Source: Echinometra lucunter (lineage: Eukaryota; Echinodermata; Echinoidea; Camarodonta; Echinometridae). Taken from it: a DNA stretch of 64,000 nt. This document shows positions 35,529 through 46,439 of the stretch, piece by piece (position 1 is the stretch's first letter; each line of letters begins with the position of its first letter). The notes under the pieces are model-generated. The model worked only from the letters and a program-made list of their open reading frames with translations, did not search any database and was not told where the DNA came from. Position numbers and translations under genes: made by a program. The stretch spans positions 2,192,531-2,256,530 of the forward strand of contig CM057154.1 of assembly GCA_029962745.1 (NCBI GenBank), in the 5' to 3' direction.

Positions 35529-37520
35529 ATGGAAGGCGATCTTAAGCATACCATTACTCAAAGCCTAGAGTGTCCAGTATGTTTAAATATCTTCAACGAT
35601 CCCAAGATCCTGTTGTGTTCTCACACCTACTGCAAGGGCTGTCTGGAACGACTCCTGGAATGCACCGGTGCCGACCACAAACTACTTTGTCCAGTCTGCA
35701 GAGGGGAAACCAAAGTGCCAGATGGAGATGTGAACCAGCTACAGACCAATCTAGCTCTGAAGTCCCTCGTAGAGGATGTACAAAATCAAGGTCAGGTTTG
35801 TACCAATTGTGACTCGGGAGATAAACCCCATGCTGTTGTTTACTGTCAAGATTGTGGTAAATATCTCTGCGTCGCCTGCCAAAAGACGCATTCCCAGTGG
35901 AGCGAGTTCAGCAGTCATGAGGTAGTGGCTATGGATCAGATCACTTCAGGAAAAGTTTTGCTGAGGAGACGCCGTAAATGCAAGAAACATCCCAATGAGA
36001 GCGAGGAATGCTTCTGTTCTGAATGCCGGAAGTATGTCTGCTTCAGATGTGGTGTCATGGACCATGGGAATAAGGGTCACCAGATCATCGAAGCACCGGT
36101 CCATGAAAGTGATCACAAGAAGATCGTGGATGACCTGAAATCTAAGGCTGATAAGAAGCAAGCTACTATTCAGCAGTACATTGACTTCATCAACGAAAGG
36201 AAAGATCATATGGACAACGTGGCGACGCAACGCGTAGATGACGTCACCAAGGCTTACGAAGAAGCTGTTCGACAGTTGGGAGAAAGAAAGGACACCCTGG
36301 TGGGTCAGATAGAGAAGAGGAACGAGGATGTGAAGAAAGAACTAAATGTTATGAAAGAAACGGCTGAGAAACAAATCAGTCCCATGACAGCCATGACTGA
36401 CCTGGTATCCAATGGGATGAAGATTCCGCGAGAGATGGAGGCTCTGGCTGCACACGACACGCTTTGTCAAGAACTACAAGATGCCCTGGGTAGAGATGAT
36501 CCTGACCACGAAGAGCCTAGGAAAACAACCAAGGTTGGAGAGAGTTTCACCTTCCAAAGAAATGTGGGGAAGGATGAGTTAGGTCTTGGTAAAATGGTGA
36601 CATGGGAAGTCAAAGACATAGAGTTGACTAAGAATAGTATGAATTGCATAGCTGCTACTCCAGACGGTAGAATGGCAGTGGGATATCATCCAGGAGGAAT
36701 CAAAATCTTCTCAACTGATGGTCAAACGTTACAGAAGACGGTGCTCAAGGACATCCCCATCATGGACGTAGAATCCCTATCTGATGGTCGGTATGTTGTA
36801 CGCAGTACGTCCAACGATCTCTCACTTTACACATCAGAGTGGGGGAAGCTCGATGTAACGTTCGAGACTTTGAGTAAAGATGAGGGTGGGTACGGAGGCC
36901 TCGCTGTAGACAGTGATGATCAGATCTATGTGAGCTATAGGAAACCAAAGAAGATCCAGGTATTCTCACCAGCAGGTGGGATGGCGATCAGGGAGATACC
37001 ATGTGATGGGTATGAACCTGAGCAAATCACAGTTCATCATGACTTATTAATCATTAAGGTTGCTTACACAGTGAGGATCATCGACAGGGCAGGCAATGAA
37101 AAACACAGGGTAGAGAAATCAACCATTTATCCACACGTTGCTTTGACTCGGAGTAATTCAATCCTGATCGCTTGGGTCAAGTACAAAGATGGATTAGTCA
37201 GTATCAACGAGTACACCAACGAGCTGAAACACATCCAGACCCTCATCTCTGATCACAAGATTGAGAAGCCTGAGAGACACTGGTACTATCTACAGGAGTT
37301 CAGATCAGGAGAGATCGCCTTCTGCACCCCAGACAGGCTTTACATATTTCACAAGCAGGTATTACCGAATGGAACGACAAATGCAGGAGTCGTCATAGAA
37401 TCAGATTCGTCAGATGGAGGAATTTCAGGTGAAGAATCTGAAGAAGAACTGGCCATGTCAGATGAAGAATATGATGAAGGAGGTGATGAAGAAGAATCCG
37501 ATATCGATCCCGATGACTGA
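35529..37520 (+). CDS. TRIM family protein, copy C (full length)
   Basis: The product is 663 residues with RING (C15-C57), B-box 1 (C91-H130), B-box 2 (C151-H184), coiled coil (about 196-325), NHL-like propeller (about 355-610) and an acidic tail from about 624 to the end, rich in Asp, Glu and Ser. All zinc ligands are present. It is one of two intact copies and the best reference for the family. B-box 1 carries the CVACQKTHSQWSEF variant shared with copy E. The start is the ATG 10 bases after the conserved splice acceptor, shared by all copies. By family it is expected to be a cytoplasmic E3 ubiquitin ligase that dimerises by the coiled coil; the substrate is unknown. Closest named relatives are probably TRIM2/3/56-like proteins, not a confident orthology. 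Confidence 0.92.
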   Translation: MEGDLKHTITQSLECPVCLNIFNDPKILLCSHTYCKGCLERLLECTGADHKLLCPVCRGETKVPDGDVNQLQTNLALKSLVEDVQNQGQVCTNCDSGDKPHAVVYCQDCGKYLCVACQKTHSQWSEFSSHEVVAMDQITSGKVLLRRRRKCKKHPNESEECFCSECRKYVCFRCGVMDHGNKGHQIIEAPVHESDHKKIVDDLKSKADKKQATIQQYIDFINERKDHMDNVATQRVDDVTKAYEEAVRQLGERKDTLVGQIEKRNEDVKKELNVMKETAEKQISPMTAMTDLVSNGMKIPREMEALAAHDTLCQELQDALGRDDPDHEEPRKTTKVGESFTFQRNVGKDELGLGKMVTWEVKDIELTKNSMNCIAATPDGRMAVGYHPGGIKIFSTDGQTLQKTVLKDIPIMDVESLSDGRYVVRSTSNDLSLYTSEWGKLDVTFETLSKDEGGYGGLAVDSDDQIYVSYRKPKKIQVFSPAGGMAIREIPCDGYEPEQITVHHDLLIIKVAYTVRIIDRAGNEKHRVEKSTIYPHVALTRSNSILIAWVKYKDGLVSINEYTNELKHIQTLISDHKIEKPERHWYYLQEFRSGEIAFCTPDRLYIFHKQVLPNGTTNAGVVIESDSSDGGISGEESEEELAMSDEEYDEGGDEEESDIDPDD

Positions 37521-38460
37521 TGAGTTAGCTCTCTTGTCTGTTCCATCTTTATAACATGGAATCTGACACTGACTAGGCTAATGTAGAACGTATTACACCT
37601 ATCCATGCTAAGCACTGGGAAGTATATTGTCCATCCACTAATTTGCCCTAAACGTATATACATAAGAGTACAGTATTATTTTGGTGGATATTCAAAGTAT
37701 TTCTAGGTACATTGTGCATAACTTCGATTCTAGAGAAAAAATGGAGACGGTTGTTATTCATGACGACTTTCCTGCCTTCGTTCATCTTACGAACACTTAC
37801 ACTGCCGTTAATAATGATGACTGTCTGGGACTTTCCGTTCCAAATTGTCATAAATACGCAAATAATACGCATTACATAGAAGAGCCATTTTCTCTTACAT
37901 GTCACACATACCACATTTTAAATGTTCTTTGACTTCAAATATTAGAATTCGCATTACATGATTATTCCGTGTGAACAGCTTCATTGTATACCGTATACAC
38001 CAGCGTGCATACAAACGTATCTTTAAATGTATTTTCTGTTAAAAGAAAGCTGTATTTAATAATAACCACAGGTAAATTATTGTGCTAACGAGTCAGGAAG
38101 TATGTAGAGGTTGTAGCATAGTTAACAACTTCATAGTAGGCTTTGCCACAGGCATCTTGAAATACAAATGTAACTGATTACAATCAGAGGGTTATGTGAG
38201 GACCATTCTCATCTGCTATGTCAGGAATATTAATTTGACAAAATATTGAATGCTTCTCATAACGAAGTTTTAACTTCTGATGACTCTTGATGACTTCTGA
38301 TGACTGCTGTTAACCGTATGTATAATCATTGAGGAATCAAATAATTCAGAACTAAGAAAAAAATAACTATAGCTAAATTCGGGTTCGGCTTTTTCTGTCA
38401 CACACTTTATATGAAAAAGAGATATTTAAGTTATTATAAAAACGAAAAAATCACGAAATA
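37521..38460. other. 3' flank of TRIM copy C
   Basis: It is collinear with 51,888-52,740 downstream of copy D, except that about 88 bases near 38,090-38,175 are missing in the second unit. A poly-C run follows at 38,461-38,476. No gene. Confidence 0.55.
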
Positions 38461-38489
38461 GCCCCCCCCCCCCCCCATTACAAAGATCG

Positions 38490-40613
38490 ACCAGGGTGAC
38501 CAGACGTCCCGTGTTTTACGTGACTGCCCCGTATTAGAACTATTTGTCCCGCGTCCCATTCGATCTTCCCCGGGACGCAGTTTTGTCCCGTATTTCAAAC
38601 TCTGTTGAAACAAGGGAATATTTAACCACAAAAAGGTAATATACTATATTTAGAAATGATGCATAAGGAAGTAGAAATATTTTTTTAAAAATGCTCGCTC
38701 CCTTTGCTCTCTCGCTTAGTTTTGAAAGTTCTTTATACTTGGGCAAACACCACAGTCTGCAAGAACACCACAGTTTACTAGAAGATATCATTATACAGTT
38801 ATATATGATAATACATTATATTTTATTCAAAGAATGAGCTTGGACGTTAGACTGCTATTAACTTCCCTGTGCTCCCATCACCCCATAAATTGCTTGAAAC
38901 CTCTAGCCCCTATTATCGAATCCTTAATCCATTCATGAAAGAAATTATTTGAAGTTTAAATTTGACCAGCTTTTCTTCTTCAAAATTTGCAATACCAGTA
39001 TTTTCATTTATTGCTACATTTTCTTATAAGAAGGCACGTATTTGAAATGAATATGAATGGACAGAAAGTTTGTTGGGAAGTTAAAAAGTTGCCACTTCGT
39101 ATGCAAAAGCAGTGATTTTGAGCTTTCCATTGTGTTGCCTATTTAAGGATTTAAATGCTTACTTTCCCTTTTAAAAGATTTCAGCATCAAATGACAGATA
39201 CTGACGCAACGAAAATGGGCATGATATGTGTGGAATGATACTTTTTGCTCTTTCTGCTCAGGTATTTGAAATGGCTCTGCATCAAAGGTTATAGGGCCAA
39301 ACCACACAATGTGGAATTCTGTCACGAATGGATTAATTTTTATATTAAAAGGTAGGGGCAAAATATCTGGAAACCACTGAGGTCCTCCACACTAGCAGGA
39401 CCTACTTTTGTACCTCTTTTTAAAGAGAAGGCCACCCATTGAATGGGAAAGGAAAACGATAGGTACTGATCTGTTAGGAATGATACTATTTTTATTCTCT
39501 CCCTTTCCCTATCAAAGTAAGAATAAATATTGTAGTTTAAGAATTGGTTGATTACAGAAGTGATAGGAAGCAAATAGATATTTTTGGCCTACAAATTAAA
39601 GTTATGGTATATACTTGGAAAATTATATATGCTTGGCCATGTTGGCAGGAAACAGATGGCGGGGAGGGGATCAATAAAGTGATCCTTGAATGCATTTTAT
39701 TTTAACACAAATCACAATACACACCAATTGGCCATGAAAGGATAATCGATATTACAGTTACAGTGTCTGTCTGTTTTTGAAGTTTTACGAATGTGCAAAC
39801 ACCTTTCTAAACAATATCCCCCCTTTAAAACTTTTGTGTCTGAAAGATAATCTTGGCAGGGAGCAACAGCTGTTGGATATTTTTCTGAAGGGGATCAATT
39901 CACTAATTCGAATTCGTTTATTCATTATTTTTTTGTAATCAAATTGACAGTATAATTTCTTTGTCACTGAAAACCTGATCGATAAACTTCTTACAATACA
40001 ATGCATCTACTGCAGTCGAGAATTCCTGTATGCGACCCTTTCCCCTTCTCAGAATACCTCTGTTTATCTACTTTTAGAGAGGCAAAATATTTAATTTCAA
40101 ATTGTGTATCAATTAGAGTGAGCGAGTTGGCTCAGTCGGTAAAGCGTCTGCCTTTCGAACCAAAAGACCGTGGGTTCGAGTCCAGCCAAAGCGGATGACT
40201 GAAGCCTACGTTGTGTGTTATCGTGCCCCTCCCATGTTTCATAGACGCAGGCTATGCTACAGTGGAAAACACTCCGTCCCTCGGATAAGACGTTAAATGG
40301 AGGTCCCGTGTAAAGGAGAGTCACCACCTTTGCACGTTAAAGATCCCACTGCACTATTCGTATAAGAGTAGGGGGAAACCCCGGTGTATGTGGTCCACCT
40401 GCACACCCCAATCAGTGATATCGGGAGGAGAGACTTGAGGGTTACAGTGATTCAGTTCGCTTTTCCCCTCCCAGGCACAGGTGACGCCAAACCATTAATA
40501 ATAATAATTCTCCGAAGTTTTGCTCGCTCCTTCGCTTATCTCCCTATATATGCCCCGCTCTGCACAACCTTTGCCTTGAAATGTCCCGTATTTCAAATTC
40601 AAAAGCTGGTCAC
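38490..40613. mobile_element. Putative hAT-like element, decayed
   Basis: The left end CAGGGTGACCAGACGTCCCG and a right end reading CTGGTCACACTG form a CAGNGTGACCAG inverted pair, and CCCGTATTTCAAA occurs near both. No transposase frame survives and no target duplication is clear. The same element lies at about 52,769-54,500 in the second unit. Confidence 0.35.
40111..40509 (+). mobile_element. tRNA-derived SINE, inserted after the segmental duplication
   Basis: The head has a perfect A box (TGGCTCAGTCG, 40,128-40,138) and B box (GGTTCGAGTCC, 40,173-40,183). A body with GGATAAGACGTTAAATGGAG and GTTAAAGATCCCACTGCAC follows, then a (TAA)n tail. AATT flanks it on both sides. The matching site in the second unit (about 54,390) is empty, with one AATT. 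Confidence 0.85.
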
Positions 40614-40836
40614 ACTGCCCACGAGCTCGACACTACGCGATCAAATTTTGACCTGGTGTGGAGCTCGTGGGCGTGGTGTCGAGCTCGTGGGCGTAGTGTC
40701 GGGCTCGTGGGCCTTATTTGTTTAACGGTGTTGAGCTCAAGGGGGCCTTGTTCACTTAGTGTCTAGCTCATGGGCCGTATGACCCGTGGGTTTATGACTC
40801 GTGGACCTTTTTTTCAGTGTCTAGCTCGTGGGCAGG
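40614..40836. repeat. 20-base minisatellite (GTGTCGAGCTCGTGGGC)
   Basis: About ten units based on GTGTCGAGCTCGTGGGCGTG, regular at first and degenerate later. The second unit has the homologous array at about 54,502-54,716. Confidence 0.75.
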
Positions 40837-40841
40837 GGCGT

Positions 40842-40935
40842 AGACAGCGGGGGGGGGGGATGAGGGGTATGCATCCCCCCACCTCACAAGGTGAGGGGAT
40901 GACATGTACAATCATCCCCCCTCCCAGGTTTTAGG
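40842..40935. repeat. G/C-run repeat with GGATGANNNGTA core
   Basis: GGGGCGTAGACAGC, a G run, and ATCCCCCC / GGGGATGA segments that can fold on each other. About 100 bases of it are missing from the second unit near 54,750. Confidence 0.45.
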
Positions 40936-40995
40936 GAGGAATGTTTGCTTACAATTAAACTGAATTAACATGTTTAGAAATGATAAGAACAGCAA

Positions 40996-41119
40996 AAATG
41001 ATAATAACAATAATAATAATAATAATAATGATAATAAAAATTATAGTAACAATGATAATAATAACAATAATAATAATAATGATAATAATAATAACAATAA
41101 TAATAACAATAATAATAAC

Positions 41120-41157
<38 letters not shown>

Positions 41158-41240
41158 TAATAATAAAAATAATAATGATAATAATAATAATATTATAATA
41201 ATTAGTAATGTATTATTGTCATTATGCTTATGATAATAAT
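40996..41240. repeat. (AAT)n microsatellite array
   Basis: AAT triplets with GAT and CAA interruptions. The long poly-Asn and poly-Ile frames over it are artefacts. Confidence 0.9.
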
Positions 41241-41514
41241 AAGAGTTATCATTATCATCACCGTTAATGTGACCGAAATGTTCATTACTATCATAACTAT
41301 AGCGATCATTATTCTGATTTATATAGTATTACTTTTTGGTAATTTCGGCGCCGTCACAGTTTTTCTGAAGTGGTGTAACAACAAAATTCTATTTTAAAAA
41401 AAGATTGATAGCATGATGCAAATACGCAATAATGTGTGTCAGTCCATATTCTATATTCGTTTGTCACGGTGCGTATATCTTCTTTTTTTGTCTGTGCATT
41501 CGGGCATTGGCGTA

Positions 41515-41910
41515 AATCCCGTGAGATGGGGGGATATATCCCCCTCACTTTTTTGAGAGGGGGAATGGCGTGTACAAATATCCCCCACTTTTTAAGGAAA
41601 AAATGATATTTGAATAAATCAGTTAGTAAAATTTTAATAATCTGTCAATAACAACCATCATATTTTAGAATTTTTATTTGAAAATGCGATTGAAAACCAG
41701 AAAAGTGGTTATTTTTCACTCGCTTGCTTCACTCGCTCATCATATTTTAGAATTTCTATTTGAAAAAAGTGATTGAAAACCAGAAAAGAGGATATTTTTG
41801 GCTCGCTCGTTTTGCTCGCTCATCATATTTTAGAATTTCTGTTTGAAAATGCAATTAAAAAACAGAAAATTAGTTATTTTGGGCTCACTCGCTCGCAAAA
41901 TAAAAATTAA
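41515..41910. repeat. Repeat with three 82-base tandem units
   Basis: After a GGCGTAAATCCCGTG edge, the unit CATCATATTTTAGAATTTC...GGCTCGCTCG is present three times (starts about 41,657, 41,739 and 41,821). The second duplication unit has only two (about 55,429 and 55,511). Related units occur at 44,957-45,170 and 58,672-58,870. Confidence 0.7.
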
Positions 41911-41967
41911 AATGTGTGTAAGGGGGTCTGAGTTTGTGTGCGTGTGTGTTGTGTGTGTGATTGAGTA

Positions 41968-42260
41968 AAATACGGTCTCATCGTTTTTATACATGCAATG
42001 TAACTCCGTCCATATCCAGTTAGAAAATGAAATATGTCCAGGAGAGAGAGAAAGAAAAATGTTACTACCTGAATGAAAGAAGGTGGAACATTGAGAAACG
42101 GTGGATGGGGGGGGGGGGGGCAGTAATGTCTATGTGTGAAAGAGAGGAGAAAAGCGATAGAAACTGCATTGGCGGAAAGAAAAATCACTTTATTCAGATA
42201 AGGAGAGAAAGTGAAAGAGAAAGATACATTTAAAAAGTGAGAGAAACTGGAATAGAAACC
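41968..42260. repeat. Conserved TRIM-unit block
   Basis: The same ordered motifs as 19,235-19,560, here with a poly-G run at 42,107-42,120. Confidence 0.5.
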
Positions 42261-42700
42261 ATGCATTTTCCCCCTAAAATGAAAATAAACACGTCATACA
42301 GTTTGTCCCCCCCCCCAAAAAAAAAGAATACGATGGGCATGTGAGTATCAATTGTAAAAGAAATCATTTTGCAATATGTAAATGTATTGTAGATTATGAA
42401 ATTATAACTATTTCTCTCCCCGTCATTGAAGACCCTGTCTGATTCGGTCCAGTAGTCACGAAGAAAATAATAGGGATTTCTGTAAGTCCTACCGGCGTCC
42501 AAGTTTGAACAAAAAAGGACCCTCAAATCACTATACAAATCACACTCCTCTTTAAATGGTTTGCAAGGGAAATCACTATTTTTATGTTTATTTGTTCTAT
42601 GGTTGTCATGGCATCAAATTGTTTATTATCACAGATTTTATCAGTGTTGTTGTTTTTCTGTTGTTGCAAATGAAGGGAATTCGGTTATGTTTATGGTTGA
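42261..42700. other. Intergenic, no gene
   Basis: A poly-C/poly-A junction lies at 42,306-42,325. GTAGTCACGAAGAAAA near 42,452 has an inverted relative near 45,505. No gene recognised. Confidence 0.4.
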
Positions 42701-42702
42701 GA

Positions 42703-43375
42703 GGTGTCGTGGTCTAGTATGTCAACGGACTGTAGATCTCGTGGTCCGAGTTCAAATCCCTGCCGTGGCACTAAAGTCCTTTGGCAAGATATGAATCTAC
42801 ATTTGCCACTCTCCACCTGGGTGCTAAATGGGTACTCGGTAGGATGCGAAAGTCACTGTGATTGTTCAGCATTGTGAGCGCCTGCAAAAGGGGTATGGTG
42901 GCCCTGAAGTACGCTCGACAACAGGTCATGTGCGACGTGAATTTCGCATCCCATGTCCTGAACTTTGCATCCCAAGTCGTGAAATTCACGACCCACGGTG
43001 CGAAATTCAGGACCCGTGGCGCAAACTTTGAATCCCAAGTCGTGAAATTTACGACCCGCGGTGCGAAATTCAGGACCCATGGCGCGAACTTCGCATCCCA
43101 GTCCTGAATTTCGCACCGCGTGCGTGAATTTCACGACTTGGGATGCAAAGTTTGCACCACGGGTCATGAATTTCATGACCTCGGATGCGAAGTTCAGGAC
43201 CCGGGATGCTAAATTAACGCCGCACATCACATGTTGTCGAGCGTACTTCAGGGCTACCATAAAGGGGCCTGCTGGAATGCTCCTAGGGAGTGGAGAAGGT
43301 GCATACAGAAATATGATATCTCTGTAAAGCGCTAAGAGACTCTCTTGGAGATGTGTTATAAATTCAAAATACTGT
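42703..43375 (+). mobile_element. tRNA-type SINE split by a palindromic element
   Basis: The head has a TGGTCTAGTATG A-box-like motif and AGTTCAAATCC B-box-like motif, and a body AGTCCTTTGGCAAGATATGA...AAATGGGTACTCGGTA. The 3' part with GTAAAGCGCTAAGAGAC continues after the insert at 42,894-43,260. The same nested arrangement is at about 56,377-57,115. Confidence 0.65.
42894..43260. mobile_element. Palindromic element made of 63-base sub-repeats
   Basis: The ends TATGGTGGCCCTGAAGTACG and CGTACTTCAGGGCTACCAT are inverted, and the inverted similarity continues to the centre. Sub-repeats of 63 bases contain the self-complementary GTCGTGAAATTCACGAC. AAAGGGG flanks both sides (42,887-42,893 and 43,261-43,267) as a likely 7-base target duplication. 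Repetitive reading frames (NFASQVVKFTTRGAK) occur on both strands as a consequence of the symmetry. Confidence 0.75.
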
Positions 43376-43875
43376 TAGTATTTATCGAAAACGAAATATA
43401 TCACGGATGAGAAGATATAAGCAGTTTTCACAGTTTTTGAGATGTTGGCCATTTTGTAAGTTTAAATTTAGTGATTATAAACAAAATAATGAGACTATCT
43501 AATAAGTGCCTTGCCTTGATCTTTTAAAGGAGGTTTTATTTACATATTCTGGAACAATCTTTGTTGAAATAGTATGCATAATTTTGAAAAGATATGTAAA
43601 CTAGTCTCCTGTAAACAATATACTTTCATTTTGTGGATGCCAAGGAGATCTAATTGATGAAAGGTAGAGAAAGTTACCAATGACGTGTTTTACTAAACTC
43701 CCTGATCATTTGTGACTATTGGACTATAGCAATAATAATTACCTATGATGATAATCACCACTGCAATAACGATCATAGCAAATCAAACAGTGGCGTAGCA
43801 GCCGGGGGGCAGGGGGGCAGAGTGCCCCCCCTGAAGGATTTCAGCGCGAAAATCCACCAAACCACCGGGCAAAAA
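43376..43875. other. Intergenic, no gene
   Basis: AT-rich sequence collinear with 57,120-57,620. It ends in a GTGGCGTAGCAGCC / G-run / C-run repeat. Confidence 0.4.
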
Positions 43876-44106
43876 ATGAAAGGGAGGGAAAGGAAGAAAA
43901 AGGAAGGGAGAAAGGGAAAGGAAGAAGAAGAAGAAGAAAGGAAAAGAAAGAAGAAGAAAGGAAAAGAAAGAAGGAGAAAGGGAAAGGAAGAAGGAGAAAG
44001 GGAAAGGAAGAAGGAGAACGGGAAAGAAAAAAGGAAAAAGGGGAGAAAGAAGAAGAGAGAGATAGAGGGAAAAGAGGGAAAGGGGGAAAAAAGAAAAAAG
44101 CAGACC
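43876..44106. repeat. Polypurine tract (GGGAAAGGAAGAAGGAGAAA)n
   Basis: About 230 bases are almost purely A and G, made of GAAAGG and GAAGAAG units of about 20 bases. The Lys/Glu-rich frame above it, and Phe/Ser/Leu frames on the other strand, are artefacts. A shorter homologue is at 57,626-57,836. Confidence 0.85.
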
Positions 44107-44795
44107 GGGGAAGCAAAAGAAATGAGGGAAAATTTAGTACCAAACCCCCGGAGTTTCCGGGTGCTCCACTCCCTGGACCCCCGCAGTGGCTTTCCCTGTA
44201 GACGCCCATCAGGGGCCCTAAGCCAGATCGCTGGGCCCCACACGCTAAGGCCTTCGCAACAAGCAACTCGCGGTGCAGGCTCACCTCCGTATATTCTATT
44301 TTTAGACTTAGATACCGGGAAATTTTCGGCTCTGCCCCCCCCCCCCGATAACGGGCAGAGAATGTAAGAGATCGGGAACAGTCACGAACAATTCAAAGAA
44401 ACGTCAGAGCTTCCGCGCTTCGCGCGGGAAGGGAAAATCACCATCCCTGCACCCTCCCCCTAGCAAGCCTAGGGAGCGCGCTTTGCACTATCGTCCTCCT
44501 AAAATGAAATCCTAGCTACACTGATTCTAGACTTAATTACCGGGAAATTTTTGGTTATCCGCATGCCCCTCCCCCCCCCCCCCCCGATAACAGGCAGAAA
44601 GCGTAAGAAGAGCGGGAACTGACAGCGAAAAAACGTCGGAGCTTCCTGCATCCTCCCCCTAGGGAGCACTACCATCCCCCTAAAATGAAATCCTAGTTAC
44701 GTCGCAGGAGATAGACTTAATTACCGACAACTAACAATTCAAAGAAACGTTGGAGCTTCCCCCCTCCCTGCACCCTCCCCTCTAGGGAGCACTAC
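44107..44795. repeat. G/C-run repeat cluster
   Basis: Several copies of TTACCGGGAAATTT, C-run, GATAACAGGCAGA and TGCACCCTCCCCCTAG follow each other (about 44,310, 44,540 and 44,715). This indicates tandemly duplicated repeat fragments. No gene. Confidence 0.5.
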
Positions 44796-45266
44796 ATTGG
44801 CGTAAATTCCGGGGGTGGGGGATATATCACCCTCACTTGGGGAAGAGGGGGGATGGTGTTTACAAATTTCCCCTCATGCAGACTCACTTTTTAAGGAAGA
44901 AAATATACTTTAATTAATCAGTTAGTAAAAGTTTTGAATATCTATCATAAACAACCATCATATTTTAGAATTTCCATTTGAAAATGCTACTGAAAACAAA
45001 ACAGTGGTTATTTTTGGCTCGCTCGTCAAAATCCTAGGATTTCCATCCGAAAAAGCGATTAAAATCGAGAAAAGTGGTTATTTTTGGCTCGCTCGCTTCG
45101 CTCTTTCATCATATTTTAGAATTCTTATTCGAAAATGCGATTAAAAACTGGAAAAGTGCTTATTTTCTGCTCGCAAAATAGATATCAAAATGTGTGTGAG
45201 AGGGAAAAAAAATCGTTTAAAAAGTTTTTCATCCCCCACTCCTCAAATTGGATTTACGCTGGTTGA
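44796..45266. mobile_element. MITE-like element containing 82-base units
   Basis: GGCGTAAATTCC at the left and GGATTTACGCTGG at the right are inverted ends. Inside are three CATCATATTTTAGAATTT-type units with GGCTCGCTCG. Homologue at about 58,513-58,980. Confidence 0.5.
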
Positions 45267-45645
45267 GCATTACCGTCCTCCTAAAATGCAGTCGTAGCTA
45301 CGCCACAGATTCTAGACATAGACTAGTTACCGGGAAATTTGGGGCGCCCCCCCCCCCCCTGATAACAGGTACCTGTTACGCCCCTGAAATCAAAACAAGG
45401 CGAATTCCTTTGTAAACTAAAGGAGTGTCCATTGTGCTCTGAGTTCATTATATTTGTCAAAACTTGGACGGGAAGAACGTACAAAGTCCGTTTAAAAAAT
45501 CTGCTTTTCTTCGTGACTACTGGACCGAACCACACGGGGTCTTCACTGACCACGTGTGTTCACTCACTACACGGTGAATGGGTGGTTCATGAGCGTGGTC
45601 ATTTCGAATAATTTGGCCCATTGATGTGGAAATGAACCTAGGCCT
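45267..45645. other. Intergenic, no gene
   Basis: A poly-C run lies at 45,345-45,359. Collinear with 58,982-59,366. Nothing recognised. Confidence 0.35.
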
Positions 45646-45788
45646 CATTTCATAAAACTTTTTATCAGTAACAACTGGCACATTTCTATGACAAAATTTG
45701 CTCTCAGTCTATCAGATGCAAGGATTTCAGTAGCTTATAACAGTTATTGCAACTTGTCATTGATAACAAGTTTTCTGAAACAGGGCCC
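45646..45788. repeat. Short MITE-like fold-back repeat
   Basis: TTTCATAAAACTTTTTATCA and ATAACAAGTTTTCTGAAACA ends, with the CTCTCAGTC...CAGATGCAAGG core of the family first seen at 2,266. Confidence 0.6.
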
Positions 45789-45924
45789 TGATCCCCGACA
45801 CCGATCTCCAGTGCCCACAATGTAAAAGCTCACCTCCATAATGAGAATTTCACCCTGTTTTTCCACTGCATTTTGCGTAAAATTGAACGACAGAAGCAGA
45901 TCGATTTATATTCCAGTGCATAGT

Positions 45925-46072
45925 ACATACAGTAATCTATTTAATGTATGATTAAAAAAGTCAATATAAATAAAATGCCTTCCTCAAGGACATAAGTGCC
46001 GTGTCGCGGATCGAACCCCCGATTCTCGCGTTTCCAGTCAAGTACCTAAACCATTCGACGACGACACCTAAT
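45925..46072 (-). mobile_element. tRNA-derived SINE upstream of copy D
   Basis: Homologous to 34,365-34,520, with B box GGTTCGATCC on the minus strand. Confidence 0.65.
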
Positions 46073-46439
46073 ATGCGAAATAGCGCCATCTCCGAAGTAG
46101 AGAATGCCTTTGTTTCTCCTTTCTTTCCTCTTTTCTTTTTTTTTTCCCCAATATGTTTGTAGCTGAGTATTTTTCTTTTGTGGTATAAACCATGCAATAC
46201 GTATCGAGTTTTCATATGATATTGATTTGAATAAGAATATTTCTTCTCCATTTTTTGACATTACGGAACAATCTGAAATAACGGAGAAAAGGTATCTGAT
46301 TAAAGAGTCCTCGATGCTTGCCAATAACTGATTTCTCGAACGTTAGTACGGTGAATACAACTAAACGAAATGAAAACAAACGCGTGATACATGTCATAAG
46401 CCAGCCTAAACCCACTAACACCTCATAAGCAAGTCTATA

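Noticed and set aside
40111..40200. Possible functional tRNA gene (perfect A and B boxes)
   Set aside because: The acceptor stem does not pair and the sequence continues into a SINE body with an AT tail and target duplication.
40970..41233. Poly-Asn and poly-Ile open frames
   Set aside because: Simple AAT repeat translated in different frames; no conserved start or flanking coding sequence.
43822..44367. 181-residue Lys/Glu-rich open frame and long Phe/Ser/Leu frames opposite it
   Set aside because: They are produced by the polypurine repeat and lose their frame between the two duplication units.
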